Positions 1-8,794 of a DNA stretch of 64,000 nucleotides are shown here, piece after piece. Under the pieces are notes generated by a model that worked only from the letters and a program-made list of their open reading frames with translations, ran no database searches and was not told the DNA's origin. Source of the DNA: B30-G6 sp963701385. Lineage in GTDB: Bacteria; Desulfobacterota; Desulfobacteria; Desulfobacterales; B30-G6. The number at the start of each line of letters is the position of its first letter. The first letter of the stretch is position 1. Position numbers and translations under genes: made by a program. The DNA is taken from positions 1 through 64,000 of the forward strand of contig CAVOZW010000017.1 in assembly GCA_963701385.1 (NCBI GenBank). The letters run 5' to 3'.

Positions 1-69
1 TGCTTAAAGCTTTTAATCATAGCTGACTGTAATCCGTAACGCGACACATGTCAATCTTTTATGAATTCA

Positions 70-400
70 TTTGTACCCTTTTGCGTCACGCGCATGCACG
101 CGCATAGTGTGCATGTTGTCGCAATCATACAGTTTTTGATGCTCCGGTGTACTCCCACAAAAAAGGTCTGAAAAGTCAGACAACAGTTAGAAAGAGTTGT
201 ATTCTGAGCGGGTTATAAATGGTTCTATTTGGTTGGTTCAGCGAATGGGGTTTAAGAGATCGGAGCCCGCCTGAGGCGGGTAAAGCAACCCGATAACAAG
301 GAGGCTTGTGCGCCTCTGGCGCATTCAAATCCCCCGCCACACCAATGGCGGGTAAATCTCGCCCCGACAAAATTAAAGAGAATAATTAAGGCGGGTTAGA
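70..400. repeat. Left copy of a ~300-bp hairpin-rich dispersed repeat
   Basis: This stretch is recognisably similar, in the same orientation, to 54292-54612. The half at 265-360 is best conserved. It holds three successive potential stem-loops: CCCGCC/GGCGGG near 267-282, GAGGC/GCCTC near 300-316, and CCCGCCA/TGGCGGG near 332-352. Both copies begin beside a GGGTACAAA-type motif (read on the minus strand). A short minus-strand reading frame is partly conserved between the copies, but I see no start signal that makes it a convincing gene. The element could be a mobile miniature element or a structured RNA. It lies next to an integrase remnant and probably marks the island edge. Confidence 0.65.
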
Positions 401-461
401 AATTTATCTTTCCCACCTTTTTTCTTGAAAATGCCGATTTTATACCCTATTTATACCCCAC

Positions 462-680
462 TTACCTACTTATGTTTTCATAATGCTGTACAAGCTTCTC
501 GAGACGGGCTTTTCTGTGGTGATTTGTAGGGTGTGAGTACCTTTCTGTCATGGATTCATCCTTATGCCCGATCATGTCTTTCACATCCTTATTCTTGACG
601 CTTTGTAACGCTGTCTTTTGAAATGTGATTGCCAGTGTGATGGTTATGATCGATAAGGATGAAGCAATGGGTGTTATCAA
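462..680 (-). pseudogene. Tyrosine recombinase (phage integrase) C-terminal remnant
   Basis: The last ~45 residues match the C-terminal catalytic end of tyrosine site-specific recombinases: MIGHKDESMTERYSH carries the usual (L/M)GHK...M(T)xRY(S/A)H pattern with the nucleophilic Tyr, followed by the typical helix ending in EKL. The upstream part, which should contain the R-K-H-R residues, is missing or unrecognisable, so no active enzyme can be made. Just downstream on the minus strand are tandem GGGTATAAA-like motifs. The remnant sits between the left hairpin repeat and the T6SS island, so I read it as the relic of the recombinase that once moved an element here. Confidence 0.75.
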
Positions 681-862
681 TATGGCGTTGCCGATGCTTA
701 GTCCATAAATGCAAGATTTACAAATTGGCGATTATTGCCTTCAACAGGTGTTCACCCAGAGTGAATAACATTATTATTCGCGATCCAAATGGATCTCCAC
801 TTATATGAAAATAGTCATATAGGACAGCTATGTGCCCCTTGAGCAATATAAACAAACACCAA

Positions 863-2296
863 TTAATCGGTGGGAATTAAGTTCACGTGCAGTGGTACAT
901 CCCCCTCTTCAAATAATTCCAGATCCGCTTTCCACTCATAATGCTCCGCCAAACTCACCCGCACGTTGTATTCGCCAAGGGGCAGATTGAGATCCAGGGG
1001 TGTCTGACCTTTGGGTTTATTGTTGATGAAAACCTGAGCACCGGCGGGAGAGCTATCGATCATTATTTTGGTAAGGGGATGTATCTCGGTCTTTTCAATC
1101 GGTTTTTCACCCGCATCCGGTATCGACTCGATCACCTTGGTTTCACTATCGTCCGGCGCAGGCATGACCTTTTCGCTCTTAGATACAATCTGATCTGCCG
1201 ACTGTAGGATATCTTCACTGGGTGCGGACTTGATTTTCATTGTCTGCTCGTGTGTGCTTAACGAAGCGTCTTTGGGGATGTGCTCTATGTCTTGGTGGTT
1301 TTCTTTTTCAACATTCGGAACCATGATTTGGTTCTGATGTTTTGGGATCGTCATCCCCATCTTTGTTTTCCAATAATACCATCCGCCAGTCGCAACAGCC
1401 AATGCCAGAATGGAGACAGCCGTCCACCTGATGACCGGCTTCGCTTTCTTCCCCGATTTTCTCTCGGGGAATAGGTCCTGCTCCACAATTTTAAGCGCCT
1501 TATTCAGCTCTAACACCATTTCAGCCCCGGTTTGGAATCGATCGTCAGGATTCCTTGACAGGCTTTTCATGATCATATCCGAAAGCGATTGAGGTATGAA
1601 GGGGTCGATCTGTACCGGCGGGTCGGGTGTATCCTGTATGATTGCGCTCAAAATGGCGGTTATGTTGCCGCCATTAAATGGCCGCCGCCCGACAGCGAGC
1701 TCATAAAGAATCACACCCAAGGAATACAGATCTGAGCGGCCGTCGATCGGTGAGCCCATCGCCTGTTCTGGTGACATGTATACGGGTGTTCCCAGTAGTT
1801 CACCAGCCTGGGTTTGCTGCATCGCTGAGGGATCTTCAATACGAGCAATACCGAAATCGGTAAGTTTAACCCGTCCCTCATCGGTCAGGATTATATTTGA
1901 AGGTTTGATGTCCCGATGAACAATTTTCTTTTTATGCGCATAGTCCAGTGTCTCAGCTACCTGTACACCGATATCGATTATTTTATCAATTTCAAGTCGG
2001 CTACCGCGCATCACTTCATCAAACGGCTTTCCCTCGAGGTATTCCATCGCAATGTATATGGTGTTATGGTCCTGACCAACATCATACACCGTAACGATAT
2101 TGGGATGAGAAAGTCTGCCGATAGCCTTAGCCTCTTTTACAAATCTTAGGACAAAATCCTCACTTACCATCCGGTCTGGACGAAGGACCTTCAAGGCGAC
2201 TGGCCTTTCGATCTGGGGATCGTGGGCTAGATATACCACTCCCATATTACCTTTCCCCAGCTCTTTTTGGATCCTGTATCTTCCGTATTCTGTCAT
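863..2296 (-). CDS. Membrane Ser/Thr protein kinase with C-terminal PEGA domain (PpkA-like)
   Basis: A Hanks-type kinase domain occupies about residues 7-260: Gly-rich loop G14-x-G16-x-x-G19, Lys36, Glu55, catalytic loop HRD at 127-129 with Asn134, and DFG at 147-149. A single transmembrane helix follows near 290-310. A charged, low-complexity stretch then leads to a C-terminal PEGA domain (about 408-477) of the SSPAGAxVxINxxxxGxTP type. The kinase therefore faces the cytoplasm and the PEGA domain the periplasm. The gene overlaps the phosphatase gene upstream by 4 bp, so the two are translationally coupled. In T6SS clusters such a pair (PpkA/PppA) controls FHA proteins by Thr phosphorylation. 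That role is inferred here from the domains and neighbours. Confidence 0.93.
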   Translation of the reverse strand: MTEYGRYRIQKELGKGNMGVVYLAHDPQIERPVALKVLRPDRMVSEDFVLRFVKEAKAIGRLSHPNIVTVYDVGQDHNTIYIAMEYLEGKPFDEVMRGSRLEIDKIIDIGVQVAETLDYAHKKKIVHRDIKPSNIILTDEGRVKLTDFGIARIEDPSAMQQTQAGELLGTPVYMSPEQAMGSPIDGRSDLYSLGVILYELAVGRRPFNGGNITAILSAIIQDTPDPPVQIDPFIPQSLSDMIMKSLSRNPDDRFQTGAEMVLELNKALKIVEQDLFPERKSGKKAKPVIRWTAVSILALAVATGGWYYWKTKMGMTIPKHQNQIMVPNVEKENHQDIEHIPKDASLSTHEQTMKIKSAPSEDILQSADQIVSKSEKVMPAPDDSETKVIESIPDAGEKPIEKTEIHPLTKIMIDSSPAGAQVFINNKPKGQTPLDLNLPLGEYNVRVSLAEHYEWKADLELFEEGDVPLHVNLIPTD

Positions 2297-3024
2297 TCAC
2301 ACACCATCGAAAGAACCACGGTAATATTATCGTTTCCACCCGCGGATAATGCCTTGCCGATGAGGTCTTCCACTTTTTGGTGTAGTCCGGCGCCGGTTGT
2401 CAGAACATCTGCAATCGCATTACTGTCAACCATATCCGTTAAACCATCAGAACAAATTAGGTATTGATCGTCCTGGCGAATATTTCCCCGGATGATGTCG
2501 AGTTGTAGGTCCGCTTCGACCCCCACTGCCCTGAGAATGATATTCCGCATGGAATGAACTTCCGCTTGCGGTACTGATATGAGTCCCTGATCCAGCTGTT
2601 CCTGAACCAATGAATGGTCTTTGGTGAGTTGTTTAAGTCGGTTGTTTCGGAACTGATACGTCCTGCTGTCGCCCATGTGGCCAATGACAAACCGGTTTTT
2701 TGAAAAGACAAGCAGTTCTGCGGTACATCCCATTCCTTGTAAATGGGGATTTTCATCAACATAATTTAAAATGCTTTGGTTTGCATGCCAAAAAGTCCGT
2801 TGAACCGCATCAATTTGATCTGCTTCAGACGTATGGCTGCCGGATGATAAATTTTCGCTGGCTGCTTGAGCAAAAAATCGGCTGGCGCGCTCTCCACCCG
2901 CCATACCGCCCATGCCATCGGCGACCAGACAAAAGCCTCGGTCCTGATCAAATAAGAATATATCTTCGTTGTTTTGACGCACCAAACCAACATCTGTTTT
3001 TCCGAAAAAGCGTATCATATTCAT
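2293..3024 (-). CDS. PP2C-family Ser/Thr phosphatase (PppA/Stp-like)
   Basis: This 243-residue protein has the hallmarks of soluble bacterial PP2C phosphatases: the N-terminal metal-binding Glu20-Asp21, DGMGG at 36-40, GDSR in the middle, CSDGLTD and a C-terminal GGxDNITVV. The metal ligands appear complete, so it should be active and cytoplasmic. Its stop overlaps the start of the kinase gene (ATGA). It should reverse phosphorylation by that kinase, as PppA does in the T6SS threonine-phosphorylation pathway. Three closely spaced ATGs (MNM and one out of frame) make the exact start uncertain, and no strong ribosome-binding site favours one of them. Confidence 0.93.
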   Translation of the reverse strand: MNMIRFFGKTDVGLVRQNNEDIFLFDQDRGFCLVADGMGGMAGGERASRFFAQAASENLSSGSHTSEADQIDAVQRTFWHANQSILNYVDENPHLQGMGCTAELLVFSKNRFVIGHMGDSRTYQFRNNRLKQLTKDHSLVQEQLDQGLISVPQAEVHSMRNIILRAVGVEADLQLDIIRGNIRQDDQYLICSDGLTDMVDSNAIADVLTTGAGLHQKVEDLIGKALSAGGNDNITVVLSMVCE

Positions 3025-3059
3025 TACACCGACATGTAAAATTGATGGAGGGCATTTAA

Positions 3060-3088
3060 TATTTATTAATATATCAATTTGTTGTCAA
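3060..3088 (-). promoter_or_regulatory. Putative sigma70 promoter for the phosphatase-kinase operon
   Basis: Read on the minus strand, TTGACA (3083-3088) is followed after exactly 17 bp by TAAATA (3060-3065). It lies about 35 bp upstream of the phosphatase start, in the 208-bp divergent gap before the double-FHA gene. The -35 box is perfect and the -10 box fair. Confidence 0.5.
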
Positions 3089-3232
3089 GCAACTTCTTTG
3101 TTCACTCGTTACGGCCTTATCCTCCGGCCCATGGTCGATTTCGAGAGGCTTTCGGATTCAATCCGCTGACCGATTCTGCTGTCTATCCATAATCTTCTTG
3201 ACACTCCATCACCTCGTACCGTAACAAAAAGT

Positions 3233-4126
3233 ATGCCCTCCGTACCCAACATAATCGTTCAGTTAGTGCACATAGCTGGCCCACTGAAGGGGGAAATCCA
3301 GGAAATTTCAGATCCGGAAATCGTAATCGGCAGACGCTCATCATGCCAGGTCCAATTCCCAAAAGACCTCGCCATTATATCCCGCAGACACGCAACCATC
3401 ATAAGGGAAGGAAACCGCTTTCGCCTAATCGACGAAAGTGCCAACGGTACTTTTTTAAATGGAAAAGGAGTTAGCGAAGCTCAACTTAAAGACGGCGACG
3501 TCATCATGTTTGCCAAGGACGGGCCTAAACTGAGTTTTCTTACTAAGATGGATCAGACTGTTGCATCCAATAAACCTGTTAGGGAAATAGATCACCGACC
3601 TTCAACATCTGGCGGTGTCTTCTCGCCGCCGGCCTCTCCGATGATATCAGATTCTCATTCACCAGAATCCGCCGAACCCACCCCGCGAAAAACAAAAGCG
3701 CCACTTGTCATTCAATATGGGCCGACGCTACAATCATATAATGAATTGCCGATTACCATGGGCAGCGATGCCGACTGCGATTTTGTAATGCACCACCCCT
3801 CGGTGTTGCAGAGACATGCACAGATCTTTTTCAGTGAAGATAACTATTGGATTAAAGACTTGACCGGCAAGCAGTCCGTATCAATCCACGACGCACCCAT
3901 TGATAAACAAGCAATGCTGAGACCTGAAGATGTATTGACATTGGGCAACCAGGGTCCGACTTTTCGTTTTCTGGGCGGCGGGCGTCTTGCTGAAATCGAA
4001 CAAACTGATTCTACACCGGCCGCCGATCAGACCGAAGGGAGCCGCGAGCAAGCGGACTTGGGGAAATCCAACACCAAGAGCAAAAAAAGGTCGGCTTCAC
4101 TATTCAGAAAATTCTTTTCCAGTTGA
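3233..4126 (+). CDS. Cytoplasmic protein with two FHA domains
   Basis: The first FHA domain (about residues 10-102) is canonical: Gly33-Arg34, Ser50-Arg51-xx-His53 and Asn71-Gly72 are the residues that read phospho-threonine. A second FHA-like domain (about 158-252) keeps the fold pattern (MGSDADCDF, QRHAQI) but lacks the Ser-Arg pair, so it may not bind phospho-Thr. A disordered Pro/Ser linker joins them and the C-terminus is basic. No signal peptide or membrane segment is seen. The gene is divergent from the phosphatase-kinase pair and precedes the TssB-TssC fusion gene, so it is a likely reader or substrate of the kinase. No clear ribosome-binding site precedes the ATG. A weak TTGACA-17-GTAACA upstream would give a nearly leaderless transcript. 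Confidence 0.88.
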   Translation: MPSVPNIIVQLVHIAGPLKGEIQEISDPEIVIGRRSSCQVQFPKDLAIISRRHATIIREGNRFRLIDESANGTFLNGKGVSEAQLKDGDVIMFAKDGPKLSFLTKMDQTVASNKPVREIDHRPSTSGGVFSPPASPMISDSHSPESAEPTPRKTKAPLVIQYGPTLQSYNELPITMGSDADCDFVMHHPSVLQRHAQIFFSEDNYWIKDLTGKQSVSIHDAPIDKQAMLRPEDVLTLGNQGPTFRFLGGGRLAEIEQTDSTPAADQTEGSREQADLGKSNTKSKKRSASLFRKFFSS

Positions 4127-4299
4127 TACCTCAGGCACACGGTCATACGGTCTTCCGCCGTTGACATACCGATACGCATATGTGATCTCAAAAATGGTAA
4201 CTGCTATTGCGGCCGGCATAAGACCACAGGTATAAAACGAAATCGTTTGAGGAGACGGTTTTAAGCCGGCGCTTAACCCTCAACCTATAAAGAAGCCCG

Positions 4300-5865
4300 A
4301 TGAAGCAATACAATCCAATCAGTTTTAAAATACTGGCGATGGCACCATTTCACCATCCAGCAAAAAATAACGGGCCAAAATGTGCTATCGCAGTAAATGC
4401 CATGGCATTGGACAGCGTCATGGCCGAACTCAAGCCTAATTTCAAGCTGCCTTTGCCACAAACCCTTTGTCCCAAAGGTGGGATCGAAATCACTTGCTCG
4501 TGGCTGCAGGACTTTCATCCGGACTCTTTGGCACGAAATACGCCTTTGCTGAGGCATCTACTGGAGGCCAGAGGCTTCCTGGAAAAGGCCCGGGCATCAA
4601 ACAAACCCCAAAGGGAGATAAAAGACCGCCTGAATCAATGGCCAGATCTGCCGGAACTCACCCAAGGCCTCAATATATTAAAATCAGACCCTGCATCCCA
4701 ACCGCTGGATCGTTTATTGGAGTTGGTCGACCTTCCCCGGGAAATATCGACATCCACGATAAAAAATACAAGGTTCAATGGGAATGTAGAAACCATCATC
4801 CAAAAAACATTTGAGGCCATATTTCAGCACCAGCCTTTCAAATCGGCAGAGGCGGCATGGCTCGGATTAAATCTGTTACTGCAAAAAAAAACCGGCCATA
4901 AACAAGTGACAGTTTACCTAGCCTCAGCGTCCCGTGACACGCTCCAGGAGACCCTGAATCGACTCCTGCCGGAAATGATTGACAAGCCACCAACCCTTAT
5001 CGTTGTTGATTTGCCATTCAGCAACTCGGCGCGCGATCTCGAGCTGATTAAGGCCGTTGCCACATTTTCAGAAACACTTCTGGCACCGTCGCTGTTATGG
5101 ATCGGTCCTGAATTTTTCCATCTTAAAACCTGGAATGATCTAAACAAACGACCGTATTTGCCCCATTTTCTTGAGACGACCCCCTATGCCAAATGGCGGT
5201 CGTTAAAACAGACCGATATGGCTAATTGGCTTATCGTCACCTGCAATTGTTTTGTTCTGCGCTACCCCTACGGGCCGCATAACAAACCCAGTTTGTTAGA
5301 TTTTGAAGAAACCGGCCTGCCCTGGTTGGCACCGGTGTGGGCAATTGCCGACCTGATTGTTCAAAGCCATCTGAAGACAGGCTGGCCGACGCGATTTACG
5401 GATTGGCAGCGGTTCCGTGTGGATGGCCTGGCAATGCAATCCGGTTCCACGGGCCGGTACCCCACAGAAACGATTTTCAGCATGGATCGCGCCGATCAAT
5501 TGATACGATCGGGCATCACGCCCCTGATCGGCATTGCGAACAGAGACTTTGTGTGCACACCCATGGAAACCAGTCTGGGTGGCAGATCGATAGGCGATCA
5601 AATCTATCTTTCAATAATAATTGATTATATTATCAAATTGCATGAAAGTGGACAAATCGACTCTAAAGATGACATGCTTGAAAATGATATTCGGAAATCA
5701 CTGATTCAATTTCTGGGAGCCAGCCTTGAGCCTACCGCCGATGCCTTGTATGTTTCCACCGGACCGGTCGATTCCAACGGTCGGTTTCCGTTGGCTATAA
5801 GGATCTTACCTGAGGGAACCATTCCGCCACTGAGACATCCCATCGAACTGACTTTCAGCTGGTAG
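4300..5865 (+). CDS. TssB-TssC fusion-like sheath paralogue
   Basis: This 521-residue protein aligns by eye with both sheath subunits encoded elsewhere in the window. Residues ~8-105 match TssB: LQDFHPDSLARNTPLLRHLLE corresponds to the TssB stretch MKDFQPEQVVKNTPELNKLLE. From ~140 on it matches TssC: FEAIFQHQPFKSAEAAWLGL against the TssC helix around HNEDFQKLESSW, then FVLRYPYGPHNKP against FLLRLPYDPENNP, and PTETIFSMDR against PTEVLISDRR. The order TssB then TssC in one chain is unusual, since the real sheath genes tssB and tssC lie at 40.7-41.1 and 39.2-40.6 kb. It may be a minor sheath component, a baseplate-proximal or capping element, or a regulator of sheath assembly. Its function is unknown. 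It follows the double-FHA gene by 173 bp, possibly in one transcript. Confidence 0.75.
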   Translation: MKQYNPISFKILAMAPFHHPAKNNGPKCAIAVNAMALDSVMAELKPNFKLPLPQTLCPKGGIEITCSWLQDFHPDSLARNTPLLRHLLEARGFLEKARASNKPQREIKDRLNQWPDLPELTQGLNILKSDPASQPLDRLLELVDLPREISTSTIKNTRFNGNVETIIQKTFEAIFQHQPFKSAEAAWLGLNLLLQKKTGHKQVTVYLASASRDTLQETLNRLLPEMIDKPPTLIVVDLPFSNSARDLELIKAVATFSETLLAPSLLWIGPEFFHLKTWNDLNKRPYLPHFLETTPYAKWRSLKQTDMANWLIVTCNCFVLRYPYGPHNKPSLLDFEETGLPWLAPVWAIADLIVQSHLKTGWPTRFTDWQRFRVDGLAMQSGSTGRYPTETIFSMDRADQLIRSGITPLIGIANRDFVCTPMETSLGGRSIGDQIYLSIIIDYIIKLHESGQIDSKDDMLENDIRKSLIQFLGASLEPTADALYVSTGPVDSNGRFPLAIRILPEGTIPPLRHPIELTFSW

Positions 5866-6028
5866 GGCAGCTTCCAACGGGTCGCGGCCCCAGAGGAATA
5901 TCAACCGATTTTCATTTATGCGAGAAGCCGGAAATCGTCTGGCCGCGAAGGGGTCGACGACCTAAATTGACACGGTATTACCTAAGTTGAGCGATTGTTG
6001 AGGTTGCTGTAGCTACAAGGAAGATGCG

Positions 6029-6055
6029 ATCCCGCCATAGTGAACTATGCGGGAT
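6029..6055. other. Intergenic stem-loop
   Basis: ATCCCGC-CATAG and CTATG-CGGGAT form an 11-bp stem with one bulged base and a four-base loop. It lies between the convergent TssBC-fusion and hypothetical genes. No T-run follows on either strand, so if it terminates transcription it does not do so by the classical intrinsic mechanism. Confidence 0.4.
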
Positions 6056-6137
6056 GGCATTTGGCGCTGTAGATGCGGTAAGATCGGCAATCCCAACGGG
6101 TTTCAAATTTTAAGAATTGAAACGCTCATCTTAGGTA

Positions 6138-6914
6138 TTATTTAAGTTGAACCATATACATATCTGCCCCCGCTCCCTCGGTGTAGGGACCGAAAATAAT
6201 TGTATCTGGAAAACCGGCCACTTGTGCATAATAAGCGGTTTCCGGATTGATCTCATTTTGAACGGCCCAGGCGGTAAATTCCTTTTTACCATGAGTGATC
6301 TTCATGCCCCTGAGAGGATGCTCCAGAACGGATTTCTCAGGGAGCTTTCCAGTGGTGCCCACAGCTTGAAAGCTGATGTCAGCACCACAAACACCAAAAA
6401 TCACGCCCGGCCATCTTTCATGTTGTGGTCTTACTTCAAACCACTGACCCACTTGTTGGTTGCCATGTATATCAATATGATAATAGATATCTTTTGGCTT
6501 GGTAACCGCATGGATCTTGGCCACTAATTTGGCGCCCAGAGACGTATCTAACGCCTTTAGAATATCGATGCTTTCAAGGGGTGTCGGCAGCTTATCCGAT
6601 TTGATGGTATTTTCACCGCTTTGCAGGATTATGATGGGGAAGACTGGTCCCCTTTTGGCATGCACCGCAATTGTGAGCAGCGAAAGACCATATCGAATCG
6701 AGGGCTTCGAAAAATCTTCGGCCTTGCCCAGTATCAACCAGAGGGCCGGTTTTTTGTCAATCAGAGCCTCAAGTCCACTGATCCATGCCATTGATTTCAA
6801 GTCATCCAGCCAAATGTTTCCCGTGGTTTCCAAACCGTAAGTTTCCAGACCGGCAATCAATTTGGCGACTGTTTTTCCGGAAATACCCAGTGAGGTAAGC
6901 CATATAGGTTGCAT
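6138..6914 (-). CDS. Hypothetical protein, 258 aa
   Basis: I do not recognise the family. The start at 6914 is preferred over an in-frame Met eight codons upstream because AAAGGAG lies five bases before it. The protein seems soluble and globular, with no signal peptide. One hydrophobic stretch (YGLSLLTIAVHAKRG...FPIIIL, about residues 75-98) looks like a buried core strand-helix unit, and the C-terminal third is rich in aromatic residues and Gly. It stands alone, convergent with the TssBC-fusion gene and between two T6SS-linked groups, so a role in the same system is possible but unproven. Confidence 0.65.
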   Translation of the reverse strand: MQPIWLTSLGISGKTVAKLIAGLETYGLETTGNIWLDDLKSMAWISGLEALIDKKPALWLILGKAEDFSKPSIRYGLSLLTIAVHAKRGPVFPIIILQSGENTIKSDKLPTPLESIDILKALDTSLGAKLVAKIHAVTKPKDIYYHIDIHGNQQVGQWFEVRPQHERWPGVIFGVCGADISFQAVGTTGKLPEKSVLEHPLRGMKITHGKKEFTAWAVQNEINPETAYYAQVAGFPDTIIFGPYTEGAGADMYMVQLK

Positions 6915-7128
6915 GGTTACTCCTTTCAGTTGGAACACTCTTAGACGGATTGCGGCCTAGCCCCCGGCTCTATTCTCGAAGCCACAGCAAAGACGCGATC
7001 CCGGCAAGCAAAACCGCCATGGTTGACGATAGTAATCGTTTAAAGGGGGCCCAAAGGAAATAATAGCACGCTGGGTAGATAAATATCGTTTTGAGGAAAT
7101 CGGGTCAACACAAATTGAGTGAATTATA
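6915..7128. other. Non-coding gap, nothing recognised
   Basis: The gap between the hypothetical gene and the caspase-like lipoprotein gene runs to 7501. This first part shows no convincing reading frame, RNA or repeat. The rest holds the promoter at 7129-7157 and a ~340-bp leader. Confidence 0.4.
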
Positions 7129-7157
7129 TTGACACCTTAGAACAGATATGTTTTAAT
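7129..7157 (+). promoter_or_regulatory. Putative sigma70 promoter with long leader
   Basis: TTGACA (7129-7134), 17 bp, then TTTAAT (7152-7157) gives a good consensus match. The next plus-strand gene starts only at 7502, so the transcript would have an untranslated leader of about 340 bases. I see no known riboswitch in it. Confidence 0.45.
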
Positions 7158-7501
7158 TTATCTACTTTAACTGAATTTTCCGGTGAAAAAGCAGAAATAT
7201 CATCCTATCGTGGGCCAAAACACGTTCCTGTGAACAATGGGGCAAACGGGTAATACCGTGATCCTTCAATAATATTTAATTTAATCTTCGGACATGCCGG
7301 GTCCCCCGTTCCAACTGCAGCCCGGAATCTGTTATAGCATAACTTAGAAGCGCGCATACATCCACGGGTTAGCCCAAGGCTCTCTATGATGGCGGTCATT
7401 TCGAAACGCCATCCCTTGAATCACAGTAATGGATTAGCTTCTATAATGAGCATCGGAATTGCCAACTGACGCGTCCATTCATTCCTATTAAGAGGTGTAT
7501 C

Positions 7502-8770
7502 GTGCACTTTCTAAAATCATCCGTCCTATTGGTTTTATCGACGCTACTGATTTTTTCATGCAGCACTCCGAAAAAAGTGTCCCAAAAGCCCCCGCTTAAA
7601 TTCCATGGATTGACCATCGCCAAAGGTATTGAGAAAAGGGGTTCGGTAGCAATGCCGGTTGATCCGACAACCCAATTCAGTCCCCAGGATGAGGTGGTAA
7701 TTGCCCATATAAAATTAGACAATCTTTCCGGCAAGCACAATTTCCGATGGGATTGGCATGCCCCCGGCGGCGAATTATATTATTCGACAGCTGATTTTGC
7801 ATACAACATACCGGATAAACAGTATTCGAAGGAAACCACCGCTTGGCATAGTCTTAATTTAAAAGGGGATAAGGCTTCGAGTTTATTCGGTAATTGGGAG
7901 GTAAAGGTATATATCAATACCGACCTTGTTGACAGCAAACGCTTTGTTCTCACAGCCGTAAAGGATTCGATTGAACTGACCGATGTGGTTGTTCAGAATC
8001 CGTTTCCCAGTGATTGGGGACTTGTTATTGGAATTGAAGAGTATGCGCACCTCCCAAGCGTTGACTATGCAACCAAGGATGCCTTGATCATAAGAGATTA
8101 TTTTATAAAAGTGCTGCGGATTCCCGAAGAAAACATCATTGCCCTCTTCGGCAGCGATGCCACAAAAGCGCAGATGGAAGGCTACCTTGAACAGTACATA
8201 CCCAGCAATGTCAAATCGAATTCCACCCTGTATGTGTATTTCGTGGGACACGGTGCCCCCGGGATGAAGGACGGTGATCCCTATTTGGTACCATTTGACG
8301 GCGATACGCGGTTTATCGAGCAAACCGGATACAAGCTTCAGAAGCTGTATAACGATTTAGGAAAAATGAATATCAAACAGTCGTATGTTTTCCTCGATTC
8401 GTGTTTCAGTGGCACCGCCAACCGGGCAGCCGAAATGCTGGTAAAGGGAACCCGGCCGACATTGATGCAGGTAAAGGAAGTTGAGATCAAAACCGGCTCG
8501 GTCATTTCCCTTAGCGCAACCTCAGTCGGCCAGACCAGTAACGCCTATGCGGAGACCGAGCACGGATTATTTACCTATTACCTGCTAAAAGGGCTCAAAG
8601 GTGCAGCGGATGCCGATGAAGACAGTTGGGTCAGCATCAAGGAGATGTATGAATACGTTTCCCAACATGTACCCAGGGTAGCTCGTCGAATGGGTACTGA
8701 GCAGACACCTTCAATTTTGCCGCCTGTAAATCAATTGAAGGATGTGGCCATTGGTCGCGTGCTTAATTAA
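7502..8770 (+). CDS. Caspase-family (peptidase C14) lipoprotein
   Basis: The start is GTG, supported by AGAGGTG just upstream. Residues 1-20 form a lipoprotein signal ending at Cys20 (LLIFSC), so the protein is exported and lipid-anchored. Residues ~25-160 are an extracytoplasmic beta-rich domain. A caspase-like fold follows from ~175: DWGLVIGIEEY, a catalytic His250 in YFVGHGAP, and a catalytic Cys301 in FLDSCFSG, then QTSNAYAE...GLFTYYLLKGL, typical of bacterial metacaspase-like peptidases. Both dyad residues are present, so it is probably active, likely cleaving after basic residues as related enzymes do. It is followed by a DUF4384 gene after 24 bp, a pairing often seen for caspase-like proteins. 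Confidence 0.9.
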   Translation: MHFLKSSVLLVLSTLLIFSCSTPKKVSQKPPLKFHGLTIAKGIEKRGSVAMPVDPTTQFSPQDEVVIAHIKLDNLSGKHNFRWDWHAPGGELYYSTADFAYNIPDKQYSKETTAWHSLNLKGDKASSLFGNWEVKVYINTDLVDSKRFVLTAVKDSIELTDVVVQNPFPSDWGLVIGIEEYAHLPSVDYATKDALIIRDYFIKVLRIPEENIIALFGSDATKAQMEGYLEQYIPSNVKSNSTLYVYFVGHGAPGMKDGDPYLVPFDGDTRFIEQTGYKLQKLYNDLGKMNIKQSYVFLDSCFSGTANRAAEMLVKGTRPTLMQVKEVEIKTGSVISLSATSVGQTSNAYAETEHGLFTYYLLKGLKGAADADEDSWVSIKEMYEYVSQHVPRVARRMGTEQTPSILPPVNQLKDVAIGRVLN

Positions 8771-8794
8771 TCTGCAATATCTTGTGGTAACCTC

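Noticed and set aside
265..345. tRNA-like 3' end (TTCAAATCCCCCGCCACACCA) in the hairpin repeat
   Set aside because: The T-arm closing pair is mismatched, no anticodon arm can be placed, and the other copy changes the loop. Not a tRNA.
6105..6137. Terminator hairpin GTTTCAA...TTGAAAC
   Set aside because: Only 7 bp with a ten-base loop and no T-run. Too weak.
7205..7399. Small minus-strand frame in the gap before the caspase gene
   Set aside because: No ribosome-binding site and no recognisable product, and it overlaps the putative leader.
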